From Fimenecus sp051881415 (GTDB lineage Bacteria > Bacillota > Clostridia > Oscillospirales > Acutalibacteraceae): a stretch of 5,015 bases of DNA. The translations under genes were made by a program, and so were the position numbers. The stretch covers positions 1 to 5,015 of the forward strand of contig JBJEPV010000212.1 of the NCBI GenBank assembly GCA_051881415.1, given 5' to 3'. Each line of letters begins with the position of its first letter. Positions within the stretch are counted from its first letter, which is position 1. The notes beneath the pieces are model-generated. The model was given only the letters and a program-made list of their open reading frames with translations. It was not told the origin of the DNA and made no database searches. Positions 1 to 5,015 of this stretch are shown piece by piece.

Positions 1-2
1 AA

Positions 3-92
3 AAATTGATTTTGGACAACGACAAATTGCCGGAAATTGTCGGTACAAAATTGACAGTAGCAAAGGCAGAGGAAACGGAGAAAACAATATGA
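3..92 (+). CDS. C-terminal end of an unidentified gene upstream of nanA (partial)
   Basis: One frame is open from the left edge and encodes 29 residues ending in KAEETEKTI before a TGA at 90-92. That stop overlaps the nanA start in the ATGA arrangement (ATG 89-91, TGA 90-92), which is typical of translationally coupled genes in one operon. Of the other two forward frames, one stops at base 7 and the other runs in phase into nanA without a start. The visible peptide is hydrophilic and lysine/glutamate-rich, with no membrane segment or motif I recognise. By context it could be a sialic-acid transporter component, a kinase or a glycosidase, but the tail does not let me choose. That it is coding rests on the stop/start overlap and the open frame only. 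Confidence 0.6.
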   Translation, partial: KLILDNDKLPEIVGTKLTVAKAEETEKTI

Positions 93-958
93 AAAATTTT
101 CAAGGTGTGTACGCCGCGCTGATGACCCCTTTTTCGGCGGACGGCAGCGTGAACTATGATGCATTAAAAGTGCTTGCAGACCACTGTATTGACGCAGGGC
201 TGACAGGTCTTTATGTCGGCGGCAGTACGGGGGAAGGCTTTCTGCTGACGGAAGAAGAGCGTATGGAGGTCTTTCGCGTCGTCGGCAAGCATGTCGGCGG
301 CAAATGCAATTTATTTGCGCATGTCGGCGCGATCTCAACAGACAGCGCCATTCGCATGGCAAAGGTTGCTGAAAGCAGTGGCTTTGACGCAGTCAGCGCA
401 GTTGCGCCGTTCTACTATTCCTTTCCGTTAGAAGCCATCAAAACCTATTACAGCGACATTATGCAGGCAACTTCTTTGCCGATGCTGATGTATAACTTCC
501 CGAATGCGGGTGGCTTTAACGGGATGCTCGATGTTGTGAATGCATTTATACAGGACGAAAAGCTGCTCGGCATTAAGCACACCTCGCAAAATCTGTTTGA
601 ACTTGAACAGTTTAAGCATTTATCGCGGGATTTGTTTGTGTTCAACGGCTTTGATGAAATGTTGGTGGCAGGCCTTTCCATGGGTGCAGACGGCGGTATC
701 GGCAGTACATATAACTTTATGCCGCATATCATTTTAGAGATTTACAATAGCTTCAACAAAGGGGATATTACCGCCGCGCAAAAAGCGCAGGAAAAGGCAA
801 ACCGTATCATTTCCGCAATGATTCCGTTCGGCGTTTTCCAAATGGAAAAGGAAATTCTAAAAAATCTCGGTCTGCCAGTCGGGGAATGCCGTAAACCGTT
901 TTTGCCTCTTTCGGATGCAGGGAAAGCGAAGGCAAAAGAAATTGCCGCAATGCTGTAA
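89..958 (+). CDS. nanA: N-acetylneuraminate lyase (sialic acid aldolase)
   Basis: This cytoplasmic class I aldolase cleaves N-acetylneuraminate into N-acetylmannosamine and pyruvate, the first step of sialic acid catabolism. The 289-residue product is the normal length for the DHDPS/NAL family of TIM barrels. Visible landmarks are the pyruvate-carboxylate motif GGSTGE (Ser46, Thr47), Tyr135 in MYNFP, the Schiff-base Lys163 in GIKHT, and NGFDE (residues 186-190) with Asp189 and Glu190, followed by GS at 205-206. All sit two positions before their E. coli NanA equivalents (Tyr137, Lys165, Asp191, Glu192, Ser208). The GxDE segment, which contacts the sugar part of the substrate, argues for NAL rather than dihydrodipicolinate synthase. 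The ATG has GGAG at 77-80 with an 8-base spacer and overlaps the previous stop. nanE follows 14 bases later, so the two are almost certainly co-transcribed. No truncation or missing catalytic residue is seen. Confidence 0.96.
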   Translation: MKNFQGVYAALMTPFSADGSVNYDALKVLADHCIDAGLTGLYVGGSTGEGFLLTEEERMEVFRVVGKHVGGKCNLFAHVGAISTDSAIRMAKVAESSGFDAVSAVAPFYYSFPLEAIKTYYSDIMQATSLPMLMYNFPNAGGFNGMLDVVNAFIQDEKLLGIKHTSQNLFELEQFKHLSRDLFVFNGFDEMLVAGLSMGADGGIGSTYNFMPHIILEIYNSFNKGDITAAQKAQEKANRIISAMIPFGVFQMEKEILKNLGLPVGECRKPFLPLSDAGKAKAKEIAAML

Positions 959-972
959 AAGAGGGGAATACC

Positions 973-1662
973 GTGGCACATATCAAACAAAACAGTTTAA
1001 TCATCAGTTGCCAAGCCGTAAAAGGCGAACCGCTGTATGGCTATAACATAATGCATTTAATGGCAAAAGCCGCAAAAGAAGGCGGCGCAGATGCCATTCG
1101 GTGTAATTATGTTTCCGACATCAACAGTATTAAAGCGGAAACAGGGTTACCCACGATTGGCATTATGAAAGCCGTATACCCGGACAGCAATGTGTATATC
1201 ACGCCGACTTTAAAAGAAGTCAAAGCCCTGTTGGAGGAAACCGACACCGAAGTCGTCGCGCTGGACGCAACACTTCGCCCGCGCCCGAACGGTGAAAAAT
1301 TAGAGGATTTGGTTGATTACATCCGCATCAACAAGCCGTCTGTGGAAATTATGGCGGATATTTCCAATATGGAAGAAGCAAAATATGCCGACGTGCTTGG
1401 ATTTGACTATATTGGCTGTACCATGCGAAGTTATACGGAAAGTACAAAAGGAATTGCCATTCCGGATTATGATTTTATCGCCGAAATGGTACAATCTCTG
1501 CACGCAAAAATTATTGCAGAGGGCGGTATTTGGGAGGCAAACCAGCTTAAAAAGGTTTGGGAAGCAAATCCGTATGCGGTGGTTATCGGCTCTGCGGTAA
1601 CAAGACCGAAGGATATTACCGCAAGGTTCCGCAAAGTAACCGATTCGGCATTGAAGAAGTAA
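973..1662 (+). CDS. nanE: N-acetylmannosamine-6-phosphate 2-epimerase
   Basis: This cytoplasmic enzyme converts ManNAc-6-phosphate to GlcNAc-6-phosphate, joining sialic acid breakdown to amino-sugar metabolism. The product has 229 residues, the usual size for this TIM-barrel family. The family pattern runs throughout: ISCQA near the N-terminus, GGADAIR ending at Arg43, GIMK with Lys66, ITPT, ALDATLRPRP (residues 96-105), MAD with Asp129, IAEGG with Glu183, and VIGSAVTRP with Arg211. Lys66 and Glu183 match the catalytic Lys/Glu pair described for the Clostridium perfringens enzyme, and Arg43, Asp129 and Arg211 match its active-site residues. The start is GTG, supported by GAGGGG at 961-966 with a 6-base spacer; the next in-frame ATG would remove the conserved SCQA strand. 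It follows nanA by 14 bases and is last in the operon, directly before a terminator. One small oddity is MRSYT (151-155), where this family usually has GYT. Confidence 0.95.
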   Translation: MAHIKQNSLIISCQAVKGEPLYGYNIMHLMAKAAKEGGADAIRCNYVSDINSIKAETGLPTIGIMKAVYPDSNVYITPTLKEVKALLEETDTEVVALDATLRPRPNGEKLEDLVDYIRINKPSVEIMADISNMEEAKYADVLGFDYIGCTMRSYTESTKGIAIPDYDFIAEMVQSLHAKIIAEGGIWEANQLKKVWEANPYAVVIGSAVTRPKDITARFRKVTDSALKK

Positions 1663-1675
1663 ATGAACAAAACAG

Positions 1676-1723
1676 AACAACCCCGTGCACTTTTCAACGG
1701 AATGTGCATGGGGTTGTTTTTTT
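1676..1723. terminator. Intrinsic terminator of the nan operon, probably shared with the convergent yfhO-like gene
   Basis: The arms AACAACCCCGTGCAC (1676-1690) and GTGCATGGGGTTGTT (1704-1718) form a 15-base-pair stem with a single G-U wobble and a 13-base loop. A run of seven T (1717-1723) partly overlaps the foot of the stem. It begins 13 bases after the nanE stop. On the minus strand the same hairpin starts 8 bases after the stop at 1732 and is followed by a T-rich but interrupted stretch (CTGTTTTGTTC). It should therefore work strongly rightward and may also stop leftward transcripts. Confidence 0.9.
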
Positions 1724-1731
1724 CAGAATAT

Positions 1732-4575
1732 TTATTTGTTTTTATGCTCGTCTGCGGAGTTTCCTTTTTCGGGGTTGGATTTGCGCGAGTCCTCTACGAT
1801 AATATCCAAATCCAAAAATTCGGCAATGTCGCTTTGCTCTGCAATCGACTCATCATCGACCGTCGCACCGCTTGACCATTTTTCTGTAATGTGCGGCTTA
1901 TAGAACAGCCATTCACGGCGACGGCAGATAATCAAGAAGGTGACAAGCACGATGAAAATACAGGTGATGATACTGCCGGCTTGCAGCCCTCTCGAAGCGT
2001 AACGCAGGGTGACCGTGTGCGCACCCGCGCCGACGCGGAACGCCAGTAAGCCGTCGGAAACAGAGAGAATATCTGCACTGTATACCCGCTTGCCGTCTAT
2101 ATACACAAACCAATTTGTGTCGTACGGAATGGAGGTATACACAATTTCATTCTCTGCGGCGGTCAGTGACCCGACAATCTCTGTGTCCGAATACGAAGTA
2201 ATCGAAAGCCGACCGTCATCTGCGAGGACTTCATAGCCTTTCTTAAATGCGGTCGCATCCAAAGAATATGCATAAAATTCTACCGTGCCGGCGGTTTCAC
2301 CGTTTTTAATCGGAATGTCCACAAAAATGGTTTCACCCGCGGGGCGGACGCCGATGTCTAAAATATACCCTTCGGATGTGCTGAATGTTTTGGAATACAA
2401 GTTCGCGGAAACGGTTGCGGAATCCGTTTTGGTGGATTTTACATAAATATACACATTTTCCGTGCGTTGCGGGGTCATTTCGATTGTAAAACTCCCGCTT
2501 GTTGTGGAATCTTCTTTTGTAAAACTGATATTGCCCGACTCTACATCTGCATCTAAAACTTCCATAACATTGTTGTAATCGATATAGTCCACCGTCAGCT
2601 TGCGGAAAACATTATCCACACCAGTCGCATAGTAAAACCATTGCTGTTGCGCCAAAAACGGGTTTCCTGCCTCTTTGGAAGACCAATCCGCCGTATCCGC
2701 CCCGCAGGCAAACGCAATCGGTAAATCGTAAAGGTTTTTATATGCTGTGAATTTGCCGCTTGAAAACAGTTCTTTGTAAAGCAACGGATTCATATCGGTA
2801 TTGTCATTATCAACGATATATTTTAAGCCAAACATTGCATTGTAAACCGGTGTTTGCAGACGGTAGGTGTAACTGTTGATATAATTTCCGAACATACCGA
2901 CATCCTGCTGAATGTTCGCAACTTTTTCATAAGCCATGGATGAGAACACGGAAACACCGTTGTAATTGTACCAACTCGGATCCATCCTTGTGCGCAGGTC
3001 TGTCAGTTCCATACGGTAAAAAGAACCGTCTTGTTCGTCCAGCTTTGTCTTGATTTCGCGAAAATCCGCATAATCCGAAGTGTAACTTTCTTTCGACTGA
3101 TTTGCGGAATAGTGGTCTGTGTTGCCGAGCGCGATTTCCGAAATCACACAGCAAAGCAACAACACAGAAACCACGGAGGACATCAACTTTTTGTTGCGGA
3201 ACAAATACAAGACCGCAACATAAATCACTGCAAAGACCAGGCTGACAAGCAGAGAAATATCGTCAATATTTTTAGAAGTGATTTTTTCAACCAAGACAAT
3301 AAAGCCGACAATGCCGATACCGGTCGCTAAAATCTGATTGCCGGAGAACGACCGAATGTGCATAAAGGTTTTGTAAGCCATTTGTAATAAAACAAAGCTG
3401 TACATAAAGGAAAAACGGTACGGCAAGTCGTTCGGGAAGTGAAAGCCGTGCCAAAAGAAGTTCAAATAATTGAGGGTGAAACTGAAATATAAAACCGCCA
3501 GCAAGCAAACATAGGAAACCTTTTCGCGTACGGGAATTTTTTTGCAGAACAAAAACAGCGGCACCAAAACCAAGGTGAGCATACCGCAGTAGACATTCGG
3601 CAAAACATCCGAGCCGCTGCTGCGAATCGTCGGCTCATTCGCCGCCAAATGGTTGGCGAGAAAATCAAACACAGCAAAATATTTTTTATAGGTTGTGGGG
3701 GCGGAGCCGCTTGTGGCAGAACTGTTGCTTAAAACCTCAATCAACGGCAACAAAAGCACGGCGACAAGCCCGACGGCAACCACGGAATAAAACGCAAATT
3801 TCCAACCGCTGCAAAAGAAAACAGAATTACGTAATTTTTGAATGACAGACGGTTTTTTCGGCGCATCGGAAAGCGTTTCTCGGAATTTTTTCGTCAACGG
3901 ATAATGGGCAAAATAGTAAGCCAAAAAGTACAAAACCGAGAAAATACAGACCATATACGCCATATAGTAATTGGTGATAAAGCACAAAATCAACGAAATG
4001 CAATAGGTTTTCGCTTTTCCGGTGCGAATGATGCGTTCAATGCCCAAAATCACAAACGGGAACAGATACATAGCGTCCAGCCACATCACATTCCAATAAT
4101 ACGCCACAAAATAGCCGCAAAACGCATACAGTACGCCGAACGCCGCCGTTGCCGCGCTGTGTTGCCGCAGGGAAGCCTTCAAATAGTAGGTAAAGGCGCA
4201 CGCGGAAAGTACAGCCTTGATTACAATCATCGCGGCAATCGCTTCTGGAATATTTTCATGCCCAAACAACAAGATAATCAGCGTGACGGGGCTGGAAAGA
4301 TAGTTGAGAAAATTCCCGAGGAAACTGCTGCCCAAACCCGATTCCCAAGAGTAGAGTAGGGAACCGCCGGAAGTAATACGGTCATACAGCTCGGCAAATA
4401 AAGGTCCGTATTGATGATACAAATCCATTCGTAAAATGGTCATATCCCCAAACGGAATCAAATCATAGCAATAGTAAACCAGCATCATAATGACAAAAGC
4501 GCAAATGCCGGAAAGAAAGATAAATCGGTTATCTTTTAAAAATGCGGTTTTCGGTTTTTTCAGTGTTTTTTCCAT
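1732..4575 (-). CDS. YfhO-family polytopic membrane protein, putative GT-C-type glycosyltransferase
   Basis: The product is a 947-residue integral membrane protein of the YfhO family. In Bacillus subtilis, YfhO is the proposed outer-face glycosyltransferase that decorates lipoteichoic acid with sugar supplied by CsbB and GtcA. By eye there are about 13-14 hydrophobic segments between residues 18 and 482, then a large, probably extracytoplasmic, mostly beta-type region (about 485-865), one last membrane helix (867-884) and an acidic cytosolic tail (885-947). Family marks are DLYHQYGPLF in the first outer loop (Asp51 is a candidate catalytic acid, as in GT-C enzymes), SGLGSSFLGNFLNYLSSP (79-96), and near the C-terminus SIPYDTNWFVYIDGKRV followed by GAHTVTLRY. 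I placed the start at 4575: AAAGGA lies 7 bases upstream and a good promoter lies just beyond it. The open frame continues to an ATG at 4686, but that extension crosses the promoter. The substrate is unknown; no CsbB- or GtcA-like partner is in the window. Confidence 0.88.
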   Translation of the reverse strand: MEKTLKKPKTAFLKDNRFIFLSGICAFVIMMLVYYCYDLIPFGDMTILRMDLYHQYGPLFAELYDRITSGGSLLYSWESGLGSSFLGNFLNYLSSPVTLIILLFGHENIPEAIAAMIVIKAVLSACAFTYYLKASLRQHSAATAAFGVLYAFCGYFVAYYWNVMWLDAMYLFPFVILGIERIIRTGKAKTYCISLILCFITNYYMAYMVCIFSVLYFLAYYFAHYPLTKKFRETLSDAPKKPSVIQKLRNSVFFCSGWKFAFYSVVAVGLVAVLLLPLIEVLSNSSATSGSAPTTYKKYFAVFDFLANHLAANEPTIRSSGSDVLPNVYCGMLTLVLVPLFLFCKKIPVREKVSYVCLLAVLYFSFTLNYLNFFWHGFHFPNDLPYRFSFMYSFVLLQMAYKTFMHIRSFSGNQILATGIGIVGFIVLVEKITSKNIDDISLLVSLVFAVIYVAVLYLFRNKKLMSSVVSVLLLCCVISEIALGNTDHYSANQSKESYTSDYADFREIKTKLDEQDGSFYRMELTDLRTRMDPSWYNYNGVSVFSSMAYEKVANIQQDVGMFGNYINSYTYRLQTPVYNAMFGLKYIVDNDNTDMNPLLYKELFSSGKFTAYKNLYDLPIAFACGADTADWSSKEAGNPFLAQQQWFYYATGVDNVFRKLTVDYIDYNNVMEVLDADVESGNISFTKEDSTTSGSFTIEMTPQRTENVYIYVKSTKTDSATVSANLYSKTFSTSEGYILDIGVRPAGETIFVDIPIKNGETAGTVEFYAYSLDATAFKKGYEVLADDGRLSITSYSDTEIVGSLTAAENEIVYTSIPYDTNWFVYIDGKRVYSADILSVSDGLLAFRVGAGAHTVTLRYASRGLQAGSIITCIFIVLVTFLIICRRREWLFYKPHITEKWSSGATVDDESIAEQSDIAEFLDLDIIVEDSRKSNPEKGNSADEHKNK

Positions 4576-4582
4576 ATTCGTG

Positions 4583-4588
4583 TCCTTT
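4583..4588 (-). promoter_or_regulatory. Ribosome binding site that fixes the yfhO-like start at 4575
   Basis: Read on the minus strand this is AAAGGA, followed by a 7-base spacer (CACGAAT) and then ATG at 4575. No comparable site precedes the earlier in-frame ATG codons at 4686 and 4677. Together with the promoter at 4615-4643, it selects the 947-residue form over a 984-residue one. Confidence 0.85.
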
Positions 4589-4614
4589 GCAAAATACAAA
4601 TCATCTTTTCGTTT

Positions 4615-4643
4615 AGTATACCATAGACTTACCGCGGTTTCAA
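4615..4643 (-). promoter_or_regulatory. Sigma-A-type promoter for the yfhO-like gene
   Basis: On the minus strand, TTGAAA (4643-4638) is followed by exactly 17 bases and then TATACT (4620-4615). These are 5 of 6 matches each to the consensus TTGACA and TATAAT, at ideal spacing. The expected transcription start is near 4608, giving a leader of about 33 bases before the ATG at 4575 that contains the AAAGGA site. The call is by pattern only; no operator was recognised. Confidence 0.8.
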
Positions 4644-4653
4644 GAAATAGTTG

Positions 4654-4682
4654 TTCTATTTCAGGACAAGTAACCATATATT
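4654..4682 (+). promoter_or_regulatory. Possible sigma-E-like promoter for spoIIIAA
   Basis: TTCTATT (4654-4660), a 14-base spacer and CATATATT (4675-4682) resemble the sigma-E pattern of a -35 ending in ATATT and a -10 of CATACAnT. The -10 matches 7 of 8 positions and the -35 about 5 of 7. The B. subtilis spoIIIA operon is known to be transcribed by mother-cell sigma-E, which makes this a reasonable place to look. Against it, the predicted start (about 4689) falls on the ribosome binding site, leaving a leader of only about 13 bases. Treat it as a candidate. Confidence 0.35.
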
Positions 4683-4701
4683 GCATTGAGGTGAAAAAAG
4701 A

Positions 4702-5015
4702 ATGCCAAATAAAGCCTTATGCGGTATAGAGAGCGTTTTTCCGTACTTGCCGCCGCGGCTTGTGTCGTGTTTCGCGAAAATCTCAACGGAAGTTTTGTCA
4801 CAGATTACGGAATTGCGCCTGCGTGCTGATTTGCCGTTGGTGCTCGTAACAGCACAGGAAAAAAACTTTTTAACCGAGAATGGCAGAGTAACCGCATTGC
4901 AAAGAAGCGGACTTTGCACCGTTTCCGGCGCAGAAATTGAAGAAATCGTTGCCAAAGCGTGCGGGTATTCCGTGCACAGCCACCAACAGGATTTTGCAAA
5001 TGGGTATTTATCGCT
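4702..5015 (+). CDS. spoIIIAA: Stage III sporulation protein AA, N-terminal part (runs off the right edge)
   Basis: SpoIIIAA is the cytosolic, secretion-type ATPase of the SpoIIIA-SpoIIQ complex that links mother cell and forespore after engulfment; its loss blocks sporulation at stage III. The window holds 104 complete codons of a protein usually a little over 300 residues long. The N-terminal domain is recognisable from ITELRLRADLPLVL (residues 35-48) and from CGYSVHSHQQDFANGYLS (87-104), the conserved stretch just before the family's GGHRVG motif. The Walker A site would lie beyond the edge and is not seen. The start is ATG with GAGGTG at 4688-4693 and an 8-base spacer. The gene is divergent from the yfhO-like gene, with a 126-base gap between their starts. 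It probably opens a spoIIIAA-AH operon to the right. Confidence 0.93.
   Translation, partial: MPNKALCGIESVFPYLPPRLVSCFAKISTEVLSQITELRLRADLPLVLVTAQEKNFLTENGRVTALQRSGLCTVSGAEIEEIVAKACGYSVHSHQQDFANGYLS

Noticed and set aside
24..43. Two adjacent 10-base near-repeats, AAATTGCCGG and AAATTGTCGG
   Set aside because: Only two copies with one mismatch, inside a coding tail and not palindromic; best explained by chance or codon use.
51..56. Perfect TTGACA that could be a -35 box for nanA
   Set aside because: At 17 bases downstream the sequence is AACGGA, with no plausible -10 box nearby, and it lies inside the upstream reading frame just before a coupled start.
428..732. Minus-strand frames of 63 and 94 codons within nanA
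   Set aside because: Antisense to a well-conserved enzyme gene, without family features or start signals.
1663..1875. Forward 70-codon frame starting directly after the nanE stop
   Set aside because: It runs through the terminator hairpin and into the antisense of the yfhO-like gene, has no ribosome binding site, and encodes nothing recognisable.
3838..4359. Forward 173-codon open frame opposite the yfhO-like gene
   Set aside because: Its product is rich in Arg, Gln and His, as expected from reading a membrane-protein gene backwards, and the opposite strand carries the clear family motifs.
4656..4955. Minus-strand 99-codon frame (and another at 4805-4999) opposite spoIIIAA
   Set aside because: They are shadows of spoIIIAA, whose rightward frame matches a known family; neither has a convincing ribosome binding site or motif.
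1..5015. Mobile elements, CRISPR arrays, tRNA/rRNA genes, riboswitches
   Set aside because: I saw no inverted-repeat-bounded insertion, transposase or integrase motif, regularly spaced repeat, cloverleaf or leader-type structure; the window is almost fully occupied by four ordinary genes.

Overview
The window looks like a piece of chromosome from an anaerobic, spore-forming Firmicute of the class Clostridia, plausibly a gut or host-associated Oscillospiraceae/Ruminococcaceae-type organism. The evidence is a sialic-acid catabolic gene pair, a large YfhO-family membrane protein, and the start of spoIIIAA, which occurs only in endospore formers. The family-level placement is inference from gene content and moderate base composition; no rRNA or other phylogenetic marker is present.

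Layout: (1) Bases 3-92 hold the last 29 codons of an unidentified gene whose stop overlaps the next start (ATGA). (2) Bases 89-958 encode N-acetylneuraminate lyase (NanA). (3) Bases 973-1662 encode N-acetylmannosamine-6-phosphate 2-epimerase (NanE), starting at GTG 14 bases after nanA. These three read rightward as one operon, whose promoter lies left of the window. (4) A strong hairpin with a T-run at 1676-1723 ends the operon and also sits just behind the convergent gene, so it may serve both. (5) Bases 1732-4575 on the minus strand encode a 947-residue YfhO-family polytopic membrane protein, with its own sigma-A-type promoter and ribosome binding site. (6) Bases 4576-4701 are a divergent promoter region. 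(7) From 4702 to the right edge, reading rightward, is the N-terminal third of SpoIIIAA, probably the first gene of the spoIIIA operon.

How the genes work together: NanA splits sialic acid into ManNAc and pyruvate, and NanE turns ManNAc-6-phosphate into GlcNAc-6-phosphate. The linking kinase (NanK), transporter and NagA/NagB are not in the window. YfhO and SpoIIIAA appear to be independent units: YfhO proteins act in cell-envelope glycosylation, and SpoIIIAA powers the mother cell-forespore channel. No gene-free stretch exceeds about 130 bases. I found no mobile element, CRISPR array, RNA gene or clear undescribed system. The points worth a second look are start-site choice, divergent promoter architecture, a shared terminator and modest sequence variations.
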